39,023 nt of DNA, from positions 1 to 39,023 of the forward strand of contig JAVBNW010000147.1 of the NCBI GenBank assembly GCA_031551255.1, written 5' to 3'. This stretch comes from JAVBNW01 sp031551255 (lineage in GTDB: Bacteria > Bacillota > Clostridia > Christensenellales > UBA1750). Every line of letters begins with the position of its first letter. Position 1 is the first letter of the stretch. Below, in pieces: positions 7,615 to 14,726 of the stretch. The position numbers and the translations under genes were made by a program. Under the pieces are notes generated by a model that was given only the letters and a program-made list of their open reading frames with translations, was not told the DNA's origin and did no database searches.

Positions 7615-8558
7615 GCCGCCACACCTCCGGTTCTCATCAGATATTCGATATAGGCGTCCTCCAGCGAGGGTTCCTCCAGCCGCAGCACGGAAAGACGCGT
7701 GTTGAGGCTCGCAATGATCTCCTGCGCCGTGATGTCCTGGTAGGGCACGATGATATGCCCGTCGATGCGGTGCATCAGCCCCATGCCGGAGAGCTCCTTG
7801 ATGAGCGCGCCCCGGTCGTCGGCGTCCACGATCAGCTCCTGCTTGAGCAGGCTGCTCTTCATCTCCTCCGGTGAGCCGTTGATGGCGATGTGGCCCTGGT
7901 TGATGATGCAGACCTTATCGACGTGTTCGGCTTCATCGATGTAGTGCGTGGTTAGAAATACCGTCGTGCCGTTTTCGTGCCGCACTTGGTTGATGTACTC
8001 CCAAAGTGACCGGCGGCTGACGGCGTCCAGCCCCTGCGTGGGTTCGTCGAGGAAGAGGATCTTGGGCGTGTGGATCAGGCTGCGGATGATCTCCAGCTTG
8101 CGCTGCATGCCGCCCGAAAGCTTCTTGATGGGCTTGAACAGCGCGTCCTTGATCCCCACGATTTCCGCCAGCTCCATCACCCGGTTCTTGTAGGCGGCGG
8201 GCATCGTCTTGAAGCTGGGCCGGTAGGGATACATCCCGTACAGGCAGGCGTGAAAGCGGATGTTTTCCTCGGCCGAAAGCTGGGCATCCAGGCTGGGCTG
8301 CTGAAAGATGATGCCGACGTTATCGCGCACATGCTTGGCGTCCTTCTCCACGTCGAACCCCGCGATCCGGACGCTGCCCGAGGTCTTGGAGAGCGTGGTG
8401 GTAAGAATGGAGATGGTGGTGGTCTTCCCGGCTCCGTTGGGGCCGAGGAAGGCGAAAAATTCGCCCTCGTTTACCGCGAAATCCACGCCCTTGACCGCCG
8501 GCTCCTTGGCTTTATCGTATTGCTTGATCAGGCCGCTTACTTCGATTATGTTGTTCAT
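7611..8558 (-). CDS. ABC transporter ATP-binding protein (DrrA/CcmA-like)
   Basis: A 315-residue ATPase with Walker A GPNGAGKTTT (residues 39-48), Q-loop IIFQQPSLD, signature LSGGMQRKLEI (147-157), Walker B ILFLDEPTQGLD (167-178) and switch His in LTTHYIDEA. The C-terminal about 80 residues, ending in LRLEEPSLEDAYIEYL, are the extra domain seen in DrrA-like exporters. It energises the permease whose gene overlaps its stop. GGAGGTG lies 6 bases before the ATG. A 24-codon mini-gene ends exactly on this start, so expression may depend on coupled translation. It is probably controlled by the two-component system encoded just upstream on the same strand. Confidence 0.93.
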   Translation of the reverse strand: MNNIIEVSGLIKQYDKAKEPAVKGVDFAVNEGEFFAFLGPNGAGKTTTISILTTTLSKTSGSVRIAGFDVEKDAKHVRDNVGIIFQQPSLDAQLSAEENIRFHACLYGMYPYRPSFKTMPAAYKNRVMELAEIVGIKDALFKPIKKLSGGMQRKLEIIRSLIHTPKILFLDEPTQGLDAVSRRSLWEYINQVRHENGTTVFLTTHYIDEAEHVDKVCIINQGHIAINGSPEEMKSSLLKQELIVDADDRGALIKELSGMGLMHRIDGHIIVPYQDITAQEIIASLNTRLSVLRLEEPSLEDAYIEYLMRTGGVAA

Positions 8559-8629
8559 GCCAGCACCTCCGTTTCAATTTGTTCTTTGCCCGATTTGTGC
8601 GGGCTTGCGGTAACTCCGATGATCATCAT
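8555..8629 (-). CDS. 24-codon mini-gene coupled to the ABC ATPase gene
   Basis: Starts ATG-ATG with AGGAGGG six bases upstream, the best ribosome site in this cluster. The peptide begins MMIIGVTASPHKSGKEQ and ends EVLA. Its TGA overlaps the ATPase ATG as ATGA. The start resembles the phosphate-loop region of flavodoxin-like NADPH-dependent FMN reductases (IxGxSGSPRKxGxTE), so it could be a shrunken relic of such a gene, or a dedicated leader peptide. It lies right after a probable response-regulator-controlled promoter. Translation looks very likely; function is unknown. Confidence 0.6.
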   Translation of the reverse strand: MMIIGVTASPHKSGKEQIETEVLA

Positions 8630-8650
8630 CTATATCCCTCCTAAAAGAAG

Positions 8651-8737
8651 TAACCTCCGTTTGTCTTACAGCCCGAGTATAGGACTGCAAAATAAACGGA
8701 GGTTAAATGGAACTTAAACGGAGTGTAAACGGGCTAT
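8651..8737 (-). promoter_or_regulatory. Response-regulator boxes and promoter of the ABC operon
   Basis: Four 11-bp direct repeats run through 8694-8737 on the plus strand: AAACGGAGGTT, AAATGGAACTT, AAACGGAGTGT, AAACGGGCTAT. Read on the minus strand they end 12 bases before a -10 box TATACT (8681-8676), with no good -35, as expected for an activated OmpR-type promoter. One more AAACGGAGGTTA sits in the opposite direction at 8662-8651, just after the expected start. The first repeat overlaps the kinase stop codon. Confidence 0.7.
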
Positions 8738-9801
8738 GCGCGCGTCAGGCGGACGATAAACGCAGTCCCCTTGCCGGGCGCGCTCTCCATCGCGATGGCA
8801 CCGCCGTGCAGCTCGACGATCTTTTTGCATAGCGATAATCCTAAGCCGTTGCCGCCCAGCGAGCGGTCGCGGGATTTATCCACCTTATAAAACCGTTCAA
8901 AGATGTGCGGCTGGTCGGCTTCGGGGATGCCCATGCCGTTATCCTGGATGCGGCACTCGGCCATGCCATCTTTTTCCCCAAGCGACAGCTTAATCTCCCC
9001 GCCCTCCGGCGTAAATTTCACCGCGTTGTGCAAAAGGTTGATCCACACCTGATTGAGGAGCTCGTCGTCGGCACGGATGGAAACAGGGCCGAGGTCGGCC
9101 TCAATATTGATGCTTTTCGCCATCCATTGCGGTTCCAACATCAAAACCGCGCCGCGAATCTGTTTGTCCAGGCGGAACTCTCGCGGCGCCAGCGGCACGG
9201 TCTGCGCTTCCAGGCTGGAGAGTTTTAGAAGATTGTCGCTGAGCTTAGAAAGCCGCTTGCTCTCCGTTTCGATGATGTTCAAATAATGGGTTCTCTGTTC
9301 AGCGCTCAGCGAATCGGTTTTGAGAAGCGCCGCGAAACCGCTGATGGAGGTAAGCGGCGATTGAATCTCGTGTGATACGTTGGATATGAAGTCTTGTCGG
9401 AGCGTCTCCATAGTGCCAAGCTCCCGCGCCATCTTGTTGACGCTTTGGTTAAGCTCGGTGAAGGGGTCGTGTTCTCCCACTTTCAATGAAACCGAAAAGT
9501 CCCCCTGCGATATTCGCTTGAGCGCGTCGAGGGTTTCGTTGATCGCGCGGCTGTGGTTTCTGTTCATGGAGTGCCCGGTTCGATCGAGGATCCACAAGAG
9601 TACCCGTATTGCCAGGGTAAGCACGATCAAGCCGAGCAACCCTGACAGGAAATAGGCCCAAAAATCGGACGGCCTTCCGGTATACCGGAAAAGGAGGTTG
9701 CCCAGCCCAAACCCCGCAGCCAGGCCCGCGCCGACGACGAGGATTGTGCCGAGAATATTCGGAATCCAGTACCACTTGCTGTAGCGATGCTCGCCTTTCA
9801 T
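8734..9801 (-). CDS. Sensor histidine kinase (HAMP-HisKA-HATPase)
   Basis: A 355-residue kinase with two membrane helices (about 13-37 and 47-72) separated by only a few residues, so there is almost no external sensor domain. A HAMP-like linker follows, then the phospho-acceptor box FISNVSHEIQSPLTSI (His144), and an ATPase domain with N box LLHNAVKFTPEGG, IQDNGMGIP, FERFYKVDKSRD and GNGLGLSLCKKI. The short sensor suggests 'intramembrane-sensing' of envelope stress or of the partner ABC transporter. The start overlaps the response regulator stop (ATGA), so the two are translated together. Its stop is 176 bases before the ABC ATPase gene, with a promoter between. Confidence 0.93.
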   Translation of the reverse strand: MKGEHRYSKWYWIPNILGTILVVGAGLAAGFGLGNLLFRYTGRPSDFWAYFLSGLLGLIVLTLAIRVLLWILDRTGHSMNRNHSRAINETLDALKRISQGDFSVSLKVGEHDPFTELNQSVNKMARELGTMETLRQDFISNVSHEIQSPLTSISGFAALLKTDSLSAEQRTHYLNIIETESKRLSKLSDNLLKLSSLEAQTVPLAPREFRLDKQIRGAVLMLEPQWMAKSINIEADLGPVSIRADDELLNQVWINLLHNAVKFTPEGGEIKLSLGEKDGMAECRIQDNGMGIPEADQPHIFERFYKVDKSRDRSLGGNGLGLSLCKKIVELHGGAIAMESAPGKGTAFIVRLTRA

Positions 9802-10475
9802 TTCAGCACCTCCAGCCGGTACCCCAGTCCGCGGACCGTCGTGATTTTAAAGCCGCTTTCCTCGGCGGGAAAGCGCTCCCGAAGGCGGCCCACATGCACA
9901 TCCAGCGTGCGCTCATTGCCGTCGAAGTCGTATCCCCAAACATCCTCGATGAGCTGATCGCGCGTCAGCGTCTTGCCGATATAGCTGCCGAGCTTGTAGA
10001 GAAGCTCAAACTCCTTCATGGGGATGTCATCGGCCTGATCGCCCATGCTCACGGTGTAGCTGACCCGATCCAGCAGGATGTTGCCAACTTGAATCCGCTC
10101 CACCGCCGCGATCTGATAGCGCTTCAACAGCGCCCGCACCCGGACGACCAGCTCCGCGCCCTCAAAGGGCTTGACCAGATAATCGTCGCAGCCCAGCTCA
10201 AAACCTTTGACCTTCTGGCTAAGCTCGCCTTTGGCGGTGAGCATGAGGATCGGCAGGTTATCATAATACTTCCGGGCAGCTTTGCAAAACTCAAAGCCGT
10301 CCATGTTCGGCATCATGATGTCGAGCACGCACAGATGAATTTTTTCCTCGCCAAGCATCCGCAGCGCTTCGCGCCCATCGCCTGCTTCGCAGACAGCAAA
10401 GCCCTCATTTTTTAGCAGCGTGGCGGTGAGTTCGCGAATATAAATATCGTCATCGACGACCAGGATCTTGTTCAT
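9798..10475 (-). CDS. OmpR/PhoB-family response regulator
   Basis: A 225-residue regulator. Receiver domain: acidic pocket VVDDD (residues 7-9), phospho-acceptor Asp52 in LDIMMPNMDG, Thr80 in MLTAK and Lys102 in VKPFEG. The C-terminal winged helix ends with GNERTLDVHVGRLRERF and ITTVRGLGYRLEV. AAGGAAG lies 8 bases before the ATG. It is cotranscribed with the kinase (ATGA overlap). Its own promoter and that of the ABC operon carry the same 11-bp box at the same distance from the -10, so autoregulation and activation of the transporter are likely. Confidence 0.95.
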   Translation of the reverse strand: MNKILVVDDDIYIRELTATLLKNEGFAVCEAGDGREALRMLGEEKIHLCVLDIMMPNMDGFEFCKAARKYYDNLPILMLTAKGELSQKVKGFELGCDDYLVKPFEGAELVVRVRALLKRYQIAAVERIQVGNILLDRVSYTVSMGDQADDIPMKEFELLYKLGSYIGKTLTRDQLIEDVWGYDFDGNERTLDVHVGRLRERFPAEESGFKITTVRGLGYRLEVLK

Positions 10476-10498
10476 AGCGGCACTTCCTTATGCAAAGC

Positions 10499-10538
10499 AT
10501 ACTACACCGGCTATATAAACGGAAGTTAAACCAGAACG
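10499..10538 (-). promoter_or_regulatory. Response-regulator box and promoter of the TCS operon
   Basis: AAACGGAAGTT (10517-10527) followed directly by the weaker AAACCAGAACG (10528-10538), plus-strand view. The minus-strand -10 TAGTAT (10504-10499) is 12 bases from the first box, exactly the spacing at the ABC promoter. The sequence between shows no consensus -35. Confidence 0.65.
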
Positions 10539-10578
10539 ATCCCGTCAAACAATATCATGCAAGATGAGGATAAAACAC

Positions 10579-11472
10579 TCATGAGAGTATCGTTTCATCC
10601 CGCATGAGGTTAGTAAGCTCGACGCTTGTGGTCCAAAGCTCCAGCGCGTTTTCAGTGTCGTAGGAAAGCGGCGAGGACTCTATGATGTCAATCCCCCTGT
10701 CAAAGTATTTCCCCGTTATCTGCGAAAGTGCTGGATCGGTGATCATATCCGCGAGTGCCTTTGCAGAGCGCTCCAACGAGCCAATCCTGTCCGAGACCCT
10801 TTCTAGAAACTCCGATGTAAAGCGCGACTTGTCCGGGGCGAAGTTGGTATCGGTCATGAGGCCGGGGTTCAGTGCGTTCACCGCAATATGTGAACCCGTG
10901 TGGACTAGCATTTGGGATAATTCATAGGTAAAATATAGGTTGCATAGCTTGGAATACGAATAGCGGAGCATACTGCCCGCAAAGGTTTCATCCGGGTGAG
11001 CCAGCGCTAAAGCGCCGAGCCAAGTCAGGTCAGCGCCCGGAGGGGCATGCATATCGCTGCTCACCACGGCGATGCGTCCGGCCGGCTGCATGAGTGGCAG
11101 CAGCAGGTTCGCAAGCAGAAGGTGCCCCAAATGGTTAGTTGCAAAAACGACGTCGAAGCCGTCCGGCGTTTGTCCCGTAGTCGTTCCGTTTACTCCGGCG
11201 TTGCAGACAAGCCCATGCAGCGACAAATCCATCCCCTTGAACCGATCCGCAAAATCCCGCACAGAGGCGAGCGAGGACACGTCCAACTCCATCGCTTGGA
11301 TGTCCGGATTGCTGGTACCCCTGATGAGTTTAGCCTTCGCCCGCTCTGCCTTTTCCATGCTGCGGCAGGCCAGGATGACCCGATAGCCAGGAGTTGCCGC
11401 GATGTTCCGGGCGCACTCAAAGCCCAATCCCGAATTGCCGCCTGTAACGATGACCGTTTTTTGATCGCTCAT
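10579..11472 (-). CDS. Short-chain dehydrogenase/reductase
   Basis: A 297-residue SDR protein. The cofactor site TGGNSGLGFECARNIA is near the N-terminus, the CNAGV motif lies around residue 87, and the catalytic Tyr-Lys pair is YSYSKLCNLYF, preceded by a Ser in AVVSSDMH. The arrangement resembles protochlorophyllide-reductase-like or retinol-dehydrogenase-like SDRs that use NADP(H). I place the start at 11472 (MSDQKT): it overlaps the upstream stop as ATGA and has GGAGG ten bases before it. The longer in-frame ATG at 11481 would put GGAGG too close. It is the last gene of the tetR operon. The substrate is unknown. Confidence 0.88.
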   Translation of the reverse strand: MSDQKTVIVTGGNSGLGFECARNIAATPGYRVILACRSMEKAERAKAKLIRGTSNPDIQAMELDVSSLASVRDFADRFKGMDLSLHGLVCNAGVNGTTTGQTPDGFDVVFATNHLGHLLLANLLLPLMQPAGRIAVVSSDMHAPPGADLTWLGALALAHPDETFAGSMLRYSYSKLCNLYFTYELSQMLVHTGSHIAVNALNPGLMTDTNFAPDKSRFTSEFLERVSDRIGSLERSAKALADMITDPALSQITGKYFDRGIDIIESSPLSYDTENALELWTTSVELTNLMRDETILS

Positions 11473-12086
11473 GATATACATTCCTCCAACCATTTTTGCG
11501 CGGCGTCATAGAGCGCATCGACGAGCACCGGCCGGTCGATTCCGGGCAAATCTTCGTTGATGGGCCGAGCATCCAGATGGTTCATATAGCACATGCCCGC
11601 ATAGCTCTGCCGGTATCCCGCAAGCGCCGCCGGGTCGATATGGGCGTTCCTGTTCGGATAGATTGGCATGATGGAATCCTTCTCGTAGATGCTTGTGAAG
11701 GCCGTGATATGCCAGAGGCCATCGGCTTTTACGAGGCGGTAGACCAGCTTGGCATCGGTCAAGATCGAGACAAAAGCGCCGTCCAGCAGCCTGCGTATCT
11801 CCACGGTCGCCATGGTCAGGGCAAACGCCTTGTCGCCGTTCAGCCAAACAAGCGTATCGTAAATCTTGTGCGTTCCGGCAATCTGTGACTTGCTGGAGGC
11901 GTCTACGAAACCGTAGCCGCTACCCTGATACCAGGAGATATCGACGGTAGCGTCCGAGGAGTAGCACGCTTTCATCTCGTCCCACAGCGCGTTGTCCCGG
12001 CAGAACCGCTCGAACTCGATTAGCTCTTTGACGCTGAATTTATTCGCCATGTCCTGCGCGGAGTTGTTCATCGGCCTTGTCAGCAT
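11469..12086 (-). CDS. SnoaL/NTF2-like domain protein
   Basis: A 205-residue protein whose middle has the SnoaL-like (NTF2-fold) pattern: FERFCRDNALWDEMKACYSSDATVDISWY, then a HKIYDTLVWLNGDKAFAL region and LVYRLVKADGLWHITAFTSIYEKD. In this family the fold forms a cone-shaped pocket used by cyclases, isomerases or dehydratases. The C-terminal 60 residues (YPNRNAHIDPAALAGYRQSY onward) resemble no motif I know. The ATG overlaps the end of the upstream PPOX gene and has GGGAGG upstream; its own stop overlaps the SDR start. It probably acts on the same small molecule as the SDR. Confidence 0.7.
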   Translation of the reverse strand: MLTRPMNNSAQDMANKFSVKELIEFERFCRDNALWDEMKACYSSDATVDISWYQGSGYGFVDASSKSQIAGTHKIYDTLVWLNGDKAFALTMATVEIRRLLDGAFVSILTDAKLVYRLVKADGLWHITAFTSIYEKDSIMPIYPNRNAHIDPAALAGYRQSYAGMCYMNHLDARPINEDLPGIDRPVLVDALYDAAQKWLEECIS

Positions 12087-12487
12087 ATCCAGTCCTCCCG
12101 TTGCGTCCCTTCGCCGGGAACGTAAGTTTTGACTTCCTCAATCTCAAGATAAAACAGCTTGAACACAGGATTGTCCGGGGTCTCATAGTTGCGCTTGACC
12201 ATCGGGCTATCGTCCATGACGCAGGTTTTGACGGCGAGATCCTCCACGAAGGTCACCTTGCCGTTGAGCGTCAGCACCGGCGCATAGTTTTGCGGATAGG
12301 TGCAAAAAGAAGCGCTTGGGTTAGCCATAAGTTGGGCGTACACAGGCTTATCGCCGCTGGTACAGAAGTAGAGCTTGTTGCCTTCGAGAAACAGGCTATG
12401 CAGCACCCGCGTATCCAGCTTTTCGCCGTTGCGGGTTGCCAGCACGCCGCTGGGGTCTTGGTTTAAAACTTCTTTATAGTCGTTCAT
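12080..12487 (-). CDS. Pyridoxamine 5'-phosphate oxidase-like FMN-binding protein
   Basis: A 135-residue split-barrel protein. MNDYKEVLNQDPSGVLATRNGEKLDTRVL is the usual opening of small PPOX-like flavin reductases, followed by LYFCTSGDKPVYAQLMANP and GKVTFVEDLA. These bind FMN or F420 and reduce small molecules, or bind haem. I use the ATG at 12487, which has AAAGGAGAGG seven bases upstream; an in-frame ATG further upstream would overlap the previous gene without a site. Its TGC-TGA end overlaps the next start. It is the third gene of the tetR operon. Confidence 0.8.
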   Translation of the reverse strand: MNDYKEVLNQDPSGVLATRNGEKLDTRVLHSLFLEGNKLYFCTSGDKPVYAQLMANPSASFCTYPQNYAPVLTLNGKVTFVEDLAVKTCVMDDSPMVKRNYETPDNPVFKLFYLEIEEVKTYVPGEGTQREDWIC

Positions 12488-12501
12488 GTTGATCCTCTCC
12501 T

Positions 12502-12780
12502 TTAATCCCAATCCCGTTCATATGGGTAATAGATGTTCTGATGCAAGGTGGAGTAGGGTACCGGCGTCTTGCCCTGCGCCAGAATCTTCTCCTCCATATA
12601 GTCCCGCAGCTTCCATACGGTCGTCGGGTTGGACATGAACCCGATGTTCAGCGTGTTGGTCAGCTCACGGGCGCTCAGCCACAGATCGGCCTGTATTTGC
12701 TCGGGACGGAAGTCCAGTATCCTGTAGTTTTCATGAAGCTCCATGCTGGTTTGCTTCTTTTGCGCGGCGGTTAAGCTCAT
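12502..12780 (-). CDS. DUF2316-family small protein
   Basis: A 92-residue protein beginning MSLTAAQKKQTSMELHENY and ending with VWKLRDYMEEKILAQGKTPVPYSTL. Both ends match my memory of DUF2316, a family of about 100 residues in Firmicutes with a helix-turn-helix-like centre (here LWLSARELTNTLNIG). A role in DNA binding is possible but not shown. The ATG at 12780 overlaps the tetR stop (ATGA) and has AGGAGG upstream. A longer frame extends upstream inside tetR and is rejected. Confidence 0.72.
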   Translation of the reverse strand: MSLTAAQKKQTSMELHENYRILDFRPEQIQADLWLSARELTNTLNIGFMSNPTTVWKLRDYMEEKILAQGKTPVPYSTLHQNIYYPYERDWD

Positions 12781-13406
12781 CGTGATTCCTCCTGATTCTT
12801 GATTCTGTTCATATAAATGTTCTTGCCCTGTTCGGTCAGCAGTGGGAAAAAAAGGCTCCACATGCACTCGGTGAATGGTGGCGCTGTTAGCCCCATATAG
12901 GCGTCCGCCTCAGCACGGCTGTTGCGATAGAGAATCATAAACTGCATCCCGTCGATAAAGAGGCCGAACTGCCCGGCGTACTCTTCTTGCGTGACCAGCC
13001 CCGCCGCGCACAGATTTTGCATGATCTCCCGCCACGTATCGCGGTGCGACTGCCATAGGCCGGATTGAAGCTCCCGAATCCTTTCGCTTTCCTTTGCGAA
13101 AAGCGCATAATTCTTGAAGTAGTAGTACCGTTGGTTGTGTTTGTCTTCGACGGCCCGAAACATCGCGTCGAGATCTTCAAGATTTTTAGGCACGATATTG
13201 GGAACAGCGCTTTTATGCAGCTCCAGTACGACCGCTTCCATCAGCTCGATTTTTGTTTTGTAATAATAGGTAAGGTTTCCTACGCTGATTCCAAGCTCCG
13301 CCGCGATATCCCGCATGGAAGCGCCTACGCTGCCATCCTGTGTCAAGAGCTTTCTTGTTGCCGCAAGAATATCGTCCTTTGCCGTCTGCTTGCTCCCACG
13401 ACTCAT
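12777..13406 (-). CDS. TetR-family transcriptional regulator
   Basis: A 209-residue regulator with an N-terminal TetR helix-turn-helix: DDILAATRKLLTQDGSVGASMRDIAAELGISVGNLTYYYKTKIEL. The C-terminal ligand domain is of the poorly conserved type. AAAGGAG precedes the ATG. It is the first gene of a five-gene operon (tetR, DUF2316, PPOX, SnoaL-like, SDR) whose members overlap or nearly so. Two inverted copies of a GTTAGxACAACCGxGCTA operator cover its promoter, so it very probably represses its own operon until a ligand binds. Confidence 0.92.
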   Translation of the reverse strand: MSRGSKQTAKDDILAATRKLLTQDGSVGASMRDIAAELGISVGNLTYYYKTKIELMEAVVLELHKSAVPNIVPKNLEDLDAMFRAVEDKHNQRYYYFKNYALFAKESERIRELQSGLWQSHRDTWREIMQNLCAAGLVTQEEYAGQFGLFIDGMQFMILYRNSRAEADAYMGLTAPPFTECMWSLFFPLLTEQGKNIYMNRIKNQEESR

Positions 13407-13432
13407 GCCCCATACTCCTTTAGCAAAATAAA

Positions 13433-13484
13433 GTTAGCACAACCGTGCTACTAACAATATAGCGCGGTTGTACTAACTCGTCAA
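13433..13484 (-). promoter_or_regulatory. tetR operon promoter with two operators
   Basis: Minus strand: -35 TTGACG (13484-13479), 17-base spacer, -10 TATATT (13461-13456). Operator 1 GTTAGTACAACCGCGCTA (13477-13460) fills the spacer. Operator 2, GTTAGCACAACCGTGCTA in the other direction (13433-13450, extended to CTAAC at 13455), covers the start point. A near-consensus promoter fully covered by operators is typical of TetR autorepression. Confidence 0.8.
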
Positions 13485-13542
13485 GAGAATAATATATAGC
13501 AGAATACAAAGAAAAGTCCTAATTCTTCTACCTCGGTGCCAA

Positions 13543-13621
13543 GTGGTAATATAGGACTTCCGTTTGGGAAAAGCCTGTTTTAGGGCAAAAAAGGTGCGAA
13601 CCGTCGAATCCGACGGTTCGC
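13543..13621 (+). repeat. Dispersed repeat, copy C, next to the tmRNA gene
   Basis: GTGGTAATATAGGACTT (13543-13559), spacer with CCTGTTTTAGGGCAAAAAAG, then an 11-bp hairpin. This aligns with the first half of copy B at 6550-6633. After the hairpin comes ATGGTGGAGG, where ATGGTGG already belongs to the tmRNA 3' end; copies A and B have ATGGTGCGAG and ATGGTCGAAG there. Confidence 0.6.
13587..13621 (-). terminator. tmRNA terminator
   Basis: Minus strand: GCGAACCGTCG, loop GATT, CGACGGTTCGC (perfect 11-bp stem), then ACC and TTTTTT. It starts 4 bases after the CCA end of tmRNA. Confidence 0.85.
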
Positions 13622-13625
13622 AAGA

Positions 13626-13970
13626 TGGTGGAGGCGAGGGGAGTCGAACCCCTGTCCGAAGATCCGCTAGGCAAGGCATCTCCGAGCGCAGCCGATGGTT
13701 TTACGTTCCCTCTGCCGCGCGCCCACCGGCAGGCTCGCGGTTTTAGTAGCCTGTTATTCCCACCCGCTTACAGACGTTGGCGGGCTGGTTCCCTGCTAAT
13801 TTGACACCGGCCTCCCGGGCCGCAGGCTTCCCGGGGCCGATGAGCGGCATTAAGCCGCTAAAGCGTAATTGGTATTGTCAGTTCGTTTTTTTCCAGCTTG
13901 TTGACGCGGTTGCGGGTCCGCGGCTCGCTTCCCGGCCCTCCGGCATCCCCGTCGAAACCAGTACGCCCCC
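13626..13970 (-). ncRNA. ssrA: tmRNA
   Basis: About 345 bases. The 5' end GGGGGCG and the 3' end CGCCTCC-ACCA form the acceptor stem, with GGGGTTCGACTCCCC as the T arm and GTACTGGTTTCGACGGGG at the 5' end. The tag frame starts at a GCT codon and reads AGKKRTDNTNYALAA then TAA, ending in the YALAA degron common in Firmicutes. The frame runs in the minus direction through about 13850-13900. tmRNA with SmpB frees stalled ribosomes and tags the unfinished protein. smpB lies directly upstream on the same strand. The encoded CCA and perfect stem show the gene is intact. Confidence 0.97.
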
Positions 13971-14033
13971 ATATAAGGGCACTATATTAAACGGATGGAG
14001 GAGGAAAAGTGTTTCGTTCACGGCATTGAGTCG

Positions 14034-14513
14034 TCAGGATCGCCTCTCTTTGAGCTCTCGCTCAAGCTCGCGGCGCGAATCCCGCTGGGCAACGTCCTCG
14101 CGCTTGTCGTAAAGCTTCTTGCCGCGGCACAGGGCGATTTCCACCTTCACAAGCCCGTGCGTAAGATACACGCGAAGCGGAATCAGCGCATAGCCACGCG
14201 TCATAACCTGAGCCTTCAGCTTAAGAATTTCGCCTTTGTGAAGCAGCAGACGGCGGGGTCGCATAGGGTCTTTGTTAAAGATGTTGCCTTTGTCGTAAGG
14301 GCTTATGTGGCAGCCGTGCAAAACAGCTTGGTTGCTGTCGATTTGCACATAAGCATCCAAAAGGTTCAAGCGGCCCAGGCGGATGGATTTGACTTCCGTG
14401 CCGGATAGCTCGATGCCCGCTTCATAACGCTCTTCGACGAAATAATTATGAAATGCCTTCCGGTTGCGCGCAAGTTCCTTGTGGCCGTCGTTTTTTTTGT
14501 CTTTCTCCGCCAT
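14034..14513 (-). CDS. smpB: SsrA-binding protein SmpB
   Basis: A 159-residue protein with all SmpB hallmarks: NRKAFHNYFVEERYEAGIELSGTEVKSIR, the GCHISPYDKGN strand, DPMRPRRLLLHKGEI, LIPLRVYLTHGLVKVEIALCRGKK and a basic tail starting LYDKREDVAQRD. It binds tmRNA and places it in the empty A site of a stalled ribosome, its tail reading the mRNA channel. AGGAGG precedes the ATG. It lies 63 bases upstream of the tmRNA 5' end, the usual Firmicutes arrangement. Residues 1-15 are a lysine-rich extension of no known role. Confidence 0.97.
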   Translation of the reverse strand: MAEKDKKNDGHKELARNRKAFHNYFVEERYEAGIELSGTEVKSIRLGRLNLLDAYVQIDSNQAVLHGCHISPYDKGNIFNKDPMRPRRLLLHKGEILKLKAQVMTRGYALIPLRVYLTHGLVKVEIALCRGKKLYDKREDVAQRDSRRELERELKERRS

Positions 14514-14536
14514 GTTCCACCTCCTTCTGAAGCGCT

Positions 14537-14565
14537 ATTGTATCACGCCGCCGCCCATCCCGCAA
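14537..14565 (-). promoter_or_regulatory. Probable smpB promoter
   Basis: Minus strand TTGCGG (14565-14560), 17-base spacer, TACAAT (14542-14537), 23 bases before the smpB ATG. Confidence 0.5.
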
Positions 14566-14678
14566 CAGGCAATCCAGCGCTTGTGCCGATGCAAAATATG
14601 CTTCCCAACTCTGTTCTTTTTGATAGGGCGCTACACTTTTTGTCCGCCATTTGAAGAGCTATATGCAAAGGCATATGA

Positions 14679-14709
14679 AGAAGGAGCAGGCGGCCGCCAT
14701 GCTCCTTCT
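14679..14709. terminator. Long hairpin between the lipoprotein gene and smpB
   Basis: AGAAGGAGCA pairs with TGCTCCTTCT around an inner GGCGGCCGCC. A T-tract (TTT) follows on the plus side and only TC on the minus side. It lies 18 bases after the minus-strand lipoprotein stop, so it probably ends that transcript despite the poor U-tract. Confidence 0.5.
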
Positions 14710-14726
14710 TTTGCATTAGCAGCCGC

